Shown here one piece after another: positions 1-6,996 of a stretch of 8,177 bases of DNA. Every line of letters begins with the position of its first letter. Position 1 is the stretch's first letter. The notes under the pieces were generated by a model that saw nothing but the letters and a program-made list of their open reading frames with translations, was not told the DNA's origin and searched no databases. Source of the DNA: CANKBT01 sp038235705 (GTDB lineage Bacteria; Actinomycetota; Actinomycetes; Mycobacteriales; SCTD01); assembly GCA_038235705.1 (NCBI GenBank), contig JBBSTR010000102.1, positions 1 to 8,177 of the forward strand. The letters are read 5' to 3'. The translations under genes and the position numbers were made by a program.

Positions 1-955
1 CCGCGCGCTGCTCGTCGGGGACGAGGACCACGAGCGCGGAGTACCCACCGGTCTGGCCGTTGTGCAGCACGATCCGGCGGCCGGACGGGGTGACGTCCCG
101 CACCCAGAACAGCGCCGGGTCGGTGTCACCCAGGGCCGAGACGCCGGGAGCGGTGCCGTCGAGCAGCCGCTCGGCGAGACGGGTCAGGTCGGCGAGGGTG
201 CTCACCACACCGCCTGCCGCCTCGTAGGCGCGCAGGTCCCACCGGGCAGCCCAGCGGCCGTCGCCGCGACGACCCCGGTCGCGCTGGACAGCGCCGTCCT
301 GCATCCCCACCGGGACCAGGAGCCGCTCGTCAAGCAGGTCCCCGTACGCACGGTCCGTGCAGCGCTCCAGACACAACCCGACGAGGCCGCCGCCCAGGTT
401 GGAGTAGCCGGGCTTGCCGAGGCGCGCCCGGCGGGCCTGCCGCAGCACGCGTCGCGGCGACGCCAGTGCGTACGGGTTCAGGCCCAGGACCGCGAAGCCC
501 AGCCCGCCAAGCAGCATCGACGGTCCCGACGCCAGACGCGGCAGCCCGGAAGTGTGCTGGCAGGCCTCGAGCAGCGTCACACTGCCGGCCGGGCTGCCAG
601 CCAGCTCCGGCAGGTGCTCTCCGAGCGTGTCGCTCAGCCGCAGCTCGCCGCGCTCGACCGCATCAGCGACGAGCAGTCCGGTGAGCGCCTTGCTGACCGA
701 CCCGACCTCGAACCCGGTGTGCGGTCCGCAGCCCAGACAGGCCGTACGGACGGCTCCCTCACCGTCGACCACCGCGACGGCACAGCGTTCCGGCGTGCGC
801 GACATGCGGCCGACCGCGTCCACGATCGCCGGGTCACCGAGGGCGACCTGGCCCCGGGCCAACCTGAGTCGCACCCGACCGACGGCCATCGAGAGCAGCA
901 CCCAGGCGCCGGTGACGATCAGCCCGCCCTGGACCACCTGCCACAGCACCGTCAT
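1..955 (-). CDS. Membrane-anchored serine hydrolase, class C beta-lactamase / penicillin-binding-like family (3' end outside window)
   Basis: Translation from the ATG at 955 gives 318 codons with no stop before the window edge, so the C-terminus is missing. Residues 7-25 form one hydrophobic segment followed by Arg-rich sequence (RVRLRLAR), which fits a signal anchor with the catalytic domain outside the cell. The three active-site motifs of the family are visible: SxxK as S86-V-S-K89, YxN as Y184-S-N186, and an H298-N-G300 motif in the place of KTG/HxG. Such enzymes use an acyl-serine to hydrolyse beta-lactams, D-Ala peptides or esters; the sequence does not say which. A G-rich stretch (956-967) lies just before the start. 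It follows cysH on the same strand after 169 bp and has no evident link to the carotenoid genes. The family call is firm and the substrate is unknown. Confidence 0.88.
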   Translation of the reverse strand, partial: MTVLWQVVQGGLIVTGAWVLLSMAVGRVRLRLARGQVALGDPAIVDAVGRMSRTPERCAVAVVDGEGAVRTACLGCGPHTGFEVGSVSKALTGLLVADAVERGELRLSDTLGEHLPELAGSPAGSVTLLEACQHTSGLPRLASGPSMLLGGLGFAVLGLNPYALASPRRVLRQARRARLGKPGYSNLGGGLVGLCLERCTDRAYGDLLDERLLVPVGMQDGAVQRDRGRRGDGRWAARWDLRAYEAAGGVVSTLADLTRLAERLLDGTAPGVSALGDTDPALFWVRDVTPSGRRIVLHNGQTGGYSALVVLVPDEQRA

Positions 956-1124
956 CCCCTGCCCCCCGTCGGCGGCACCCCACGGCCCGAGTGCCCGGCC
1001 TGGACGGTAGACCGCTGGGCACCTGCACACAGTGTGGGCCTCGACGACGACGTGGGCTCGAGTCCGCGCAGGTCAGCAGCACTGCGGCAGACGCGAGCTC
1101 TCGGCACTGTGTGCACGAACGGGC
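956..1124. other. Intergenic gap between cysH and the serine hydrolase, with a perfect 11-bp inverted repeat
   Basis: No convincing gene is seen in these 169 bases. The sequence TGCACACAGTG at 1024-1034 recurs as its exact reverse complement CACTGTGTGCA at 1105-1115, with 70 bases between. The inner edge adds at most one T-G wobble, and the outer bases do not pair. The right arm begins about 10 bases after the cysH stop when read on the minus strand. No T-run follows either arm, so it is not a typical intrinsic terminator. It could be a pair of regulator half-sites, a long-loop RNA stem, or chance. Confidence 0.5.
1024..1115. repeat. 11-bp perfect inverted repeat, 70-bp spacing
   Basis: The arms are TGCACACAGTG (1024-1034) and CACTGTGTGCA (1105-1115). 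An exact 11-base match inside a 170-bp gap is unlikely by chance, though not extremely so in a whole genome. Its function is unknown. It sits downstream of cysH and upstream of the serine hydrolase on their shared strand. Confidence 0.6.
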
Positions 1125-1805
1125 TCAGACGTGCAGGCCGCACTCCACCTTGCTGCTCCCGGCCCACCGGCCGGCGCGCAGGGCTTCGCCCGGAGCCACC
1201 CGGCGGGTGCAAGGGGCGCAGCCGATCGAGGGGTAGCCGTCGTCCACCAGCGGGTTGACGAGCACCCCGTTGTCCCGGAGGTAGGCCTCGGCCTGCTCGA
1301 ACGTCCAGGTCGCCAGCGGGTTGACCTTCACCTTCGAACGCTTGGCGTCCCACTCCACGACCCCGGTGTCGAGACGCGACGGTCCCTCGTCGCGGCGGAT
1401 CCCCGAGCCCCAGGCGTCGTACGGTGCCAGCGCCCGTTCCAGCGGCTCCACCTTGCGCATCGCACAGCATGCGTCCGGGTCGCGACGCCACAGCTCCGGA
1501 CCGTGAGCAGCGTCCTGCTCGGCCACGGTGAGCAGCGGCAGGACCGTCCGCACCTGCACGTCGTAGACCGCCTGGACGGCGTCGCGGGTGCCGATCGTCT
1601 CGGCGAAGTGGTAGCCGGTGTCCAGGAACACCACGGGCACGCCGGGTGCGACCGACGAGACCAGATGGGCGAGCAGACCGTCGCCCATCGAGGACGTCAC
1701 GGCGAAGCGGTCGCCGAACGTGTCGACCGCCCAGCGCACCACGTCCTGGGCCGACGCGGCCTCGAGGTCGCGTCCAGCCTGCTCGGCGAGCTGCTGCGGC
1801 GTCAC
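1125..1805 (-). CDS. cysH: Adenylyl-sulfate (APS) reductase, iron-sulfur type, assimilatory
   Basis: CysH reduces activated sulfate to sulfite in the cytoplasm, feeding cysteine synthesis. The 226-aa product has the PAPS/APS reductase marks: the nucleotide loop SSMGD at residues 38-42, then LDTGYHF, the paired cysteines C113-C114 followed by MRK, C196-A-P-C199, and the C-terminal catalytic KVECGLH with C222. The CC plus CxxC set is known to hold a 4Fe-4S cluster in enzymes that use APS rather than PAPS, as in mycobacteria and many actinobacteria, so APS is the likely substrate. The start is uncertain. I chose GTG at 1805, with GAGGTG about 12 bases upstream; GTG at 1820 is also possible. GTG at 1934 would run 55 bases into the divergent crtA-like gene and is unlikely. 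No sulfate adenylyltransferase or sulfite reductase gene lies in the window. The function call is strong. Confidence 0.95.
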   Translation of the reverse strand: MTPQQLAEQAGRDLEAASAQDVVRWAVDTFGDRFAVTSSMGDGLLAHLVSSVAPGVPVVFLDTGYHFAETIGTRDAVQAVYDVQVRTVLPLLTVAEQDAAHGPELWRRDPDACCAMRKVEPLERALAPYDAWGSGIRRDEGPSRLDTGVVEWDAKRSKVKVNPLATWTFEQAEAYLRDNGVLVNPLVDDGYPSIGCAPCTRRVAPGEALRAGRWAGSSKVECGLHV

Positions 1806-1879
1806 AGGACAAGACAACACCTCTGCGTCGCGGCAGCATTCCGGAGGCCCGACCACGCCGTCCGTGGCAGGCTCAGCAG
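1806..1879. promoter_or_regulatory. Divergent spacer expected to hold the cysH and carotenoid-operon promoters
   Basis: About 74 bases separate the starts of two divergent transcription units, so both promoters, or at least the operon promoter, should lie here or just inside the flanking genes. No clear -35/-10 pair could be identified by eye. A short inverted repeat, CCACG (1853-1857) and CGTGG (1863-1867) with a 5-base loop, ends 12 bases before the plus-strand start. GGCAGG (1866-1871) is the best ribosome-binding candidate for that start. The promoter role is inferred from layout only. Confidence 0.4.
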
Positions 1880-2551
1880 GTGCGTCCCCCCGTCCCCGCA
1901 GCCGTCTCGCTGCACGTCTGGCGGCTACCGCCACGGGCCTTGCCCGCGCTGCTTCCCCGGCTGGCGCACGACGCGCGTGCCGTGCGACGTACCCCTGGCT
2001 GTCGCTTCGCCAAGCTGCTCGGCACCGGTACCGGTCGCACGTTCACGGCCTCCGACGTCGACCCGACCCGCTGGGCGCTGCTCACCTGCTGGTCCGCGGA
2101 GGTCCCGGACCTGCCTGCCGCGCGCCGCTGGGACGCTCTCGCCACCTCCTGCTGGTCGCTCCGGCTCGCTCCGCAGTCCTCGGTCGGGCGGTGGAGCGGA
2201 CGCGAGCCGTTCGGGAGCCCGGTCCCCCGCCGTCGGGAAGGTCCGGTGGTTGCTCTGACCCGCGCTCGGCTGCGTCCGAGCAAGGCCGTTCGGTTCTGGT
2301 CGGCAGTCCCGCCGGTCAGCGCCGCCCTGCACGACGCCCCCGGCCTGCGGACGGCGTTCGGGGTCGGCGAGGCTCCGCTCGGCCTGCAGGGCACGCTCAG
2401 CGTGTGGGAGGACGAGCAGGCGCTCAAAGCTTTCGCGTACGAGGGAGCAGCTCACCGCGCCGTCATGGACCGCACCCCCACCGAGGGCTGGTACGCCGAG
2501 GAGCTGTTCGCGCGCTTCGCCGTGCTGGACGAGCAGGGCAGTCCGGCGTGA
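1880..2551 (+). CDS. crtA: Spheroidene monooxygenase-like protein (CrtA family)
   Basis: CrtA enzymes put oxygen on the C-2 region of acyclic (psi) carotenoid ends, making keto-carotenoids such as spheroidenone. The 223-aa product is close to the usual CrtA length of about 240. It shows the family pattern: FAKLLGTGTGRTFT at residues 43-56, DPTRWALLTCW at 61-71, ARLRPSKAVRFWSAVPPV at 129-146, then GVGEAPLGLQGTLSVW (161-176), a conserved-looking H192, and GWYAEELFARF (203-213). GTG at 1880 is the only sensible start in this frame; the frame stays open upstream to 1646 only as a shadow of cysH. It is the first gene of the plus-strand train, and its stop overlaps the next start as GTGA. The family is clear. 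The true substrate is inferred, and non-phototroph members are little studied. Confidence 0.82.
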   Translation: MRPPVPAAVSLHVWRLPPRALPALLPRLAHDARAVRRTPGCRFAKLLGTGTGRTFTASDVDPTRWALLTCWSAEVPDLPAARRWDALATSCWSLRLAPQSSVGRWSGREPFGSPVPRRREGPVVALTRARLRPSKAVRFWSAVPPVSAALHDAPGLRTAFGVGEAPLGLQGTLSVWEDEQALKAFAYEGAAHRAVMDRTPTEGWYAEELFARFAVLDEQGSPA

Positions 2552-3093
2552 CCGGCAGCGAGATCACGGTCGAGGACTGGACCGCCGAGCAGCTGGACCG
2601 CTGGGCCGAGCAGGTCCTCGACGTCTACTCGGCCGCCATGGACGTACCGCGAGACATCGCCGGCGGGCGCCGTTCGGCGATGACCGGGCACCTGCAGCGC
2701 GACGGGCTCCGCGCCGTGGCCGCGGTCGAGCAGAGCGTCCTCGTCGGCACCGCGTACGGCCACCTCGGCGAGGCCGGTCAGTGGTGGCACGACCAGGTCA
2801 CCACCGCGCTCGGGCGTCACCTCGGTGCGGCCGGCGCGGACCGGTGGGCGGGTGCGTTCGAGGTGTGCGAGCTGCACGTGCTCCCCGACCACCAAGGCCT
2901 CGGGCTCGGCCGGGTCCTGCTCGAACGCCTGCTGGGGTCCCGTGAGGTGCCGGCGCTGCTGACCACGCCGACCGGGCCGACTCGGGCCCGCGGCTTCTAC
3001 GCCGCCGGCGGATGGCAGACCCTCGTACCGGGGATGCGTTTTCCCGGTGACCCGCGCGAGTTCTCGGTGCTCGGTCTGCCTGCACGTGGCTGA
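2548..3093 (+). CDS. GNAT family N-acetyltransferase
   Basis: The 181-aa product carries the acetyl-CoA loop of GNAT enzymes: CELHVLPDHQGLGLG ending at residues 116-121 (QGLGLG, fitting Q/RxxGxG/A), followed by the helix RVLLERLL, and later TPTGPTRARGFYAAGGW, the usual motif B region with an FY pair. GNAT enzymes move an acetyl group from acetyl-CoA to an amine, or more rarely another acceptor, in the cytoplasm. The start GTG at 2548 overlaps the preceding stop by 4 bases, and the gene end overlaps the next start by 8 bases, so it is probably translationally coupled inside the carotenoid operon. The acceptor is unknown. The known acyltransferase for carotenoid glycosides (CruD) belongs to a different family, so a direct role in carotenoid tailoring is speculative. 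Confidence 0.85.
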   Translation: MTGSEITVEDWTAEQLDRWAEQVLDVYSAAMDVPRDIAGGRRSAMTGHLQRDGLRAVAAVEQSVLVGTAYGHLGEAGQWWHDQVTTALGRHLGAAGADRWAGAFEVCELHVLPDHQGLGLGRVLLERLLGSREVPALLTTPTGPTRARGFYAAGGWQTLVPGMRFPGDPREFSVLGLPARG

Positions 3094-4693
3094 GCCCGCG
3101 CGCACCTCGGACCGGGTCGTCGTCGTCGGCGCGGGGCACAACGCCTTGGTGGCTGCCTGCTACCTGGCCCGGGCGGGCCTGGACGTCACGGTGCTCGAGC
3201 GCGACACGGTCGTCGGCGGGGCTGCCTCCACGGTCGAGCGGTTCCCGGGTTACCGGATGGACCGCGGGAGCAGCGCGCACGTCATGGTGCGCCACACCGG
3301 GATCGTCGAGGACCTCGAGCTGCAGCGGTTCGGTCTGGAGTACCAGGACCTCGACCCGTGGGGCTTCGCTCCCTTCGTCGCGGCCGACGGATCCGGCGGC
3401 AACCTGACCTTCCACGTCGACCTCGACCGCACCTGCGCGAGCATCGAGGCCCTGTGCGGGGCGAAAGAGGCGGACGCCTACCGGGCGTTCGTCGTGGACT
3501 GGTCGGCCCGCAACCTCAAGGTCTTCGAGGCCTTTCAGGGACCGCCGACCGGCGCCCGGCTCGGCCGCACGCTGTGGGGCATCGGCTCCGGCACGGGCTT
3601 GTCCGGGATGGAGCTGTCCCGGCAGTTCCTCACCAGCGCCGACGCCCTGCTCGACGCGCACTTCGAGGACGAGCGTCTCAAGACCGCGCTGGCCTGGATG
3701 GGCGCGCAGTCCGGGCCACCGACCCACGAGGTCGCCACGGCCGACCTGGTCGGCTGGAACACCGTCATGCACCTCAAGCCCCCTGGTCATCCGAAGGGCG
3801 GGTCCGGCATGCTCAGCGAGGCGCTGCAGGCGTGCCTCGAGAGCCTCGGCGGGCGGGTCGTGCTCGGCGACGGCGCAGCCTCGATCCAGTCGCGCGGCGG
3901 GAAAGTGACCGCAGTGGTGTCGGAGTCCGGCCACCGCTACCCGGCCTCCGGGGTCGTCGCGGGCTGCCACGTGCTCACCACGCTGGAGCTGCTCGACCCC
4001 CCTCCGCGCGACCTGCTCGACCGGGCCGGCAGGACGATCAGGACCGGCAACGGGATCGGGATGGTCGTCCGGCTCGGGACCAACGACCTGCCGCGCTACC
4101 CCGGCGCGACCGAGGAGACCTACCGCGCGATGCAGCTGCTGGCCCCGTCGCGGCAGGCGCTGCGCAAGGCGCACGGGGAGTTCTCCGCCGGTCTGCCCCC
4201 GGCCGAGCCGGCTGCGCTCGCGATGACGTTCAGCGCGTTCGACGACACGATCGCACCGCCGGGCAAGCACAACGTGACCGTGTGGGGGCAGTGGCACCCC
4301 TACGCGCTCTCGAACGGCGAGCGCTGGGACGACATCGCCGAGCGGGAGGGCACCAAGCTGGTCGAGGCGGTCGACCGCGTGGCACCGGGCTTCGCCGCCT
4401 CCGTCGAGCACATGCACGTCCAGACACCGCTCGAGCTCGAGCGTGAGCTGGGGCTGCGTCAGGGGCAGGTCATGCACGTCGAGATGTCGCTGGACCAGAT
4501 GTTCCTGTGGCGGCCGATGCCCGAGCTGTCCGGCTACCGGGTGCCGTCAGTGCCGGGGCTCTACCTGACCGGCGCGTCCACCCACCCGGGCGGCGGGGTC
4601 TTCGGTGCGTCCGGTCGTTCGGCGGCCGCGGTGCTGCTTCACGACCGGGCAGGTTCGCTCGGGTCGCGCCTTCGCGCAAGACTGAGACCATGA
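3086..4693 (+). CDS. CrtI/CrtO-type FAD-dependent carotenoid oxidoreductase (desaturase or ketolase)
   Basis: The 535-aa product belongs to the phytoene desaturase-like flavoprotein family. The FAD-binding fold is at residues 11-38: RVVVVGAGHNALVAACYLA with the ribose-binding E38, then GGAAST at 44-49. The C-terminal FAD signature GLYLTGASTHPGGGVFGASG lies at 491-510. The GAGHN opening and the length above 500 resemble CrtO (beta-carotene ketolase) and related enzymes more than CrtI, which is supplied by a separate gene at 6993. It could instead be a 3,4-desaturase doing the job of CrtD. The third Gly of GxGxxG is Ala here (A20), which is tolerated in some flavoproteins. Start: GTG at 3086, just before the fold and overlapping the GNAT gene by 8 bases; GTG at 3047 is an alternative. 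There is no clear ribosome-binding site, consistent with coupling. The family is sure, the reaction is not. Confidence 0.85.
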   Translation: MAEPARTSDRVVVVGAGHNALVAACYLARAGLDVTVLERDTVVGGAASTVERFPGYRMDRGSSAHVMVRHTGIVEDLELQRFGLEYQDLDPWGFAPFVAADGSGGNLTFHVDLDRTCASIEALCGAKEADAYRAFVVDWSARNLKVFEAFQGPPTGARLGRTLWGIGSGTGLSGMELSRQFLTSADALLDAHFEDERLKTALAWMGAQSGPPTHEVATADLVGWNTVMHLKPPGHPKGGSGMLSEALQACLESLGGRVVLGDGAASIQSRGGKVTAVVSESGHRYPASGVVAGCHVLTTLELLDPPPRDLLDRAGRTIRTGNGIGMVVRLGTNDLPRYPGATEETYRAMQLLAPSRQALRKAHGEFSAGLPPAEPAALAMTFSAFDDTIAPPGKHNVTVWGQWHPYALSNGERWDDIAEREGTKLVEAVDRVAPGFAASVEHMHVQTPLELERELGLRQGQVMHVEMSLDQMFLWRPMPELSGYRVPSVPGLYLTGASTHPGGGVFGASGRSAAAVLLHDRAGSLGSRLRARLRP

Positions 4694-5130
4694 CCGACCT
4701 GTACGAGGTGCTGCTCGTGGACGGCGGGGTGACCTGGCACACCGGGGTCCTGGTGGGCGAGGAGGACGACGTCCTGCTTCGTACGGGGGACAGGATCCTG
4801 GCCTGGAGCTCCCGGGCGGGGCTGGAGCACCACGCGGAGCAGACCGGCGTCGAGCTGTCCGACGAGCTGCCCGACGAGCCCGACCTCGATCTCGGCGGAT
4901 GGCTGCCCCGAGGCACGCCGGAGCCGTCGACCCAGGACGTCAGCGAGCTGTGGCACCTGCTGCTGGCCGATCCGCGCTGCGCCCGGCCGCTGACCGGCGA
5001 ACTGATCGAGGAAGCGTACGACGACCTCGTCGAGGACACGCCCGACTGGTTTCGCCTGCACTCCGGGGCCGCTCGGGTCGCCCTGACCAAGGCCGTCACC
5101 GTGCTCCGGAGGGACCTGCCCCGATCATGA
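4690..5130 (+). CDS. Hypothetical acidic protein, 146 aa, in the carotenoid operon
   Basis: I do not recognise this family. The ATG at 4690 overlaps the preceding stop as ATGA, so it is probably co-translated with the FAD oxidoreductase. The product is acidic and soluble, with no signal peptide or membrane segment. Residues 1-40 look like a run of short beta strands (YEVLLVDGGVTWHTG, then VLVGEEDDVLLRTGDRILAW). An Asp/Glu-rich linker (ELSDELPDEPDLDLGG) leads to a helical C-terminal half containing SELWHLLLADP, ELIEEAYDDLVEDTPDWF and a basic tail (VLRRDLPRS). There is no cysteine-pair motif or obvious catalytic motif. Coding character is supported by GC-rich third positions like its neighbours and by the tight overlap. 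It may be a regulatory or assembly partner, but this is only inferred from position. Confidence 0.75.
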   Translation: MTDLYEVLLVDGGVTWHTGVLVGEEDDVLLRTGDRILAWSSRAGLEHHAEQTGVELSDELPDEPDLDLGGWLPRGTPEPSTQDVSELWHLLLADPRCARPLTGELIEEAYDDLVEDTPDWFRLHSGAARVALTKAVTVLRRDLPRS

Positions 5131-5180
5131 TCACGAGCAGGGGCTCGTGGCGCTCCGTAGACCCTCTCGGTCGCTAGGCG

Positions 5181-5196
<16 letters not shown>
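5128..5196 (+). promoter_or_regulatory. Two mutually exclusive hairpins around the cruF start codon (candidate RNA control element)
   Basis: CACGAGC at 5132-5138 can pair with GCTCGTG at 5143-5149 (7-bp stem, loop AGGG). The same strand, extended as TGATCACGAGC (5128-5138), can instead pair over 11 bases with GCTCGTGATCA (5186-5196), inside the first codons of cruF, placing the ATG at 5181 in the loop. No T-run follows the short hairpin, so a plain terminator is unlikely. A 10-bp palindrome GATCATGATC (5123-5132) overlaps the stop codon of the upstream gene. This is the widest gap in the operon. The complementarity is seen directly; a switching role is inferred. Confidence 0.4.
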
Positions 5197-5946
<750 letters not shown>

Positions 5947-5948
<2 letters not shown>

Positions 5949-5952
5949 GGGG
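5947..5952 (+). promoter_or_regulatory. Ribosome-binding site deciding the GTG start of the glycosyltransferase
   Basis: GAGGGG lies 6 bases before GTG 5959 and overlaps the cruF stop codon. It is the clearest Shine-Dalgarno match seen in this gene train and supports the 5959 start. Confidence 0.65.
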
Positions 5953-5958
5953 CCGATC

Positions 5959-6996
5959 GTGAGGCTCCTCGCCGCGGCGGTGGTCGGTCTCACCGCGCAC
6001 ACCTGGCTGAACACCCGCCTGCTGCGCGTGCCCGCTGCCGGTCCGCACGGGCTCACCGCCACCCTCCTGCTGCCGGTCCGGGACGAGGCGCCCCGGGTGC
6101 AGGACTGCCTTCGCTCCCTGCTCGCCCAGGGGTGGGACGTGCTCGTGCTCGACGACGGTTCGGTCGACGACACCGCGGCGCTGGTCCGCGAGCTGGGGGT
6201 CGAGCCCCTGGTGGGTCTCCCGTTGCCGGCCGGGTGGCTCGGCAAGCCGTGGGCATGCGTGCAGCTGGCCGACGCGGCGTGCGCAGGAGCAGCACGGTCG
6301 CACGTGCTGGTCTTCGTCGACGCCGACGTGGTGCTCTCGCCGGGTGCGGTCGACGCCTGCCTGGCGCTGATGGCCTCGACCGGGCTCGACCTGGTCAGTC
6401 CGTACCCCCGGCAGCTCGCCGACGGGGCGGCGCGGCTCGTGCAGCCGCTGCTGCAGTGGTCGTGGCTGACCTTCCTGCCGCTGCGCCTCGCCGAGCGCGG
6501 GCCCGCCTCGCTGTCCGCGGCGAACGGTCAGGTGCTCTGCGTACGGCGGGAGGCGTACGACCGTGCGGGCGGTCACGCCGCCGTACGCGACGAGGTGGTC
6601 GAGGACGTCGCGCTGCTCAGAGCGGTCAAGCGTGCAGGTGGGTCGGGCGGGGTGGTGGACGGGACGTCGCTCGCGACCTGCCGGATGTACGGCTCGTGGG
6701 CCGAGCTGGCCGACGGCTACGCGAAGTCGCTGCACACGGTCCCGTTGCCGGCGCTCGCCTTGCTGGCCGCGCTCTACCTCGCGCCGCCGGTCGCCGCCCT
6801 GCGCGGTTCACGCGCCGGGGCCGTGGCCACGGTCGCCGGCATCGCCGGACGCGCGGTCGCAGCCCGCCGCACGGGTTCGCCGGTCCTGGATGCCGTTGGC
6901 CACCCCGTCTCGGTGGCTGCCCTGCTCGGCCTCGCGGCCCGTTCCCACTGGCTGCGGGCCCGCGGTCGGCTGGCCTGGAAGGGCCGGTCGGTGTGA
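5959..6996 (+). CDS. Family 2 glycosyltransferase, probable carotenoid glycosyltransferase (CruC/CruG-like)
   Basis: The 345-aa product has a GT-A fold of family GT2: LLPVRDE at residues 37-43, the nucleotide-sugar motif LDDGS at 64-68, the metal-binding DAD at 121-123, NGQVLCVRREAYDRAGGH at 189-206, and the E215-D216 catalytic-base motif in VVEDVALL. A hydrophobic N-terminus (2-17) and hydrophobic stretches near the C-terminus (about 250-275, 280-300, 315-330) place it at the membrane, where carotenoids reside. GT2 enzymes of this layout (CruC in green sulfur bacteria, CruG in cyanobacteria) move a sugar to the hydroxyl made by a CruF or CrtC hydratase. Here the gene starts 10 bp after cruF, which strongly suggests it acts on the CruF product. 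The start is GTG 5959. The sugar donor is unknown. Staphylococcal CrtQ-like enzymes are the main alternative relatives. Confidence 0.87.
   Translation: MRLLAAAVVGLTAHTWLNTRLLRVPAAGPHGLTATLLLPVRDEAPRVQDCLRSLLAQGWDVLVLDDGSVDDTAALVRELGVEPLVGLPLPAGWLGKPWACVQLADAACAGAARSHVLVFVDADVVLSPGAVDACLALMASTGLDLVSPYPRQLADGAARLVQPLLQWSWLTFLPLRLAERGPASLSAANGQVLCVRREAYDRAGGHAAVRDEVVEDVALLRAVKRAGGSGGVVDGTSLATCRMYGSWAELADGYAKSLHTVPLPALALLAALYLAPPVAALRGSRAGAVATVAGIAGRAVAARRTGSPVLDAVGHPVSVAALLGLAARSHWLRARGRLAWKGRSV

Noticed and set aside
62..1258. Long plus-strand open frame opposite the serine hydrolase and cysH
   Set aside because: It lies codon-for-codon antisense to the serine hydrolase, whose SxxK, YxN and HNG motifs are clear. 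Its product is Arg/Pro/Gln-rich with no recognisable domain, a common GC-rich shadow.
1853..1867. CCACG/CGTGG inverted repeat as an operator
   Set aside because: Five-base arms are expected often by chance in GC-rich DNA; noted in the spacer entry but not claimed as a site.
1646..1879. N-terminal extension of the crtA-like gene
   Set aside because: The frame is open, but it runs antisense through cysH and gives Arg-rich sequence; the CrtA-like pattern begins just after GTG 1880.
1806..1934. N-terminal extension of cysH to GTG 1934
   Set aside because: The extra 43 residues are Arg/Ala-rich and unlike the CysH family, and would overlap the divergent crtA-like gene by 55 bases.
2798..4477. 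559-codon minus-strand open frame
   Set aside because: It is antisense to the FAD oxidoreductase and the GNAT gene and has no motif. It reflects high GC at third positions.
4507..4689. Upstream extension of the 146-aa gene
   Set aside because: It would overlap the FAD oxidoreductase by about 180 bases. ATG 4690 with its ATGA overlap fits the packing of the operon.
5132..5149. Short hairpin as an intrinsic terminator after the 146-aa gene
   Set aside because: No T-run follows, the stem is only 7 bp, and the downstream genes belong to the same pathway, so termination here is not supported.
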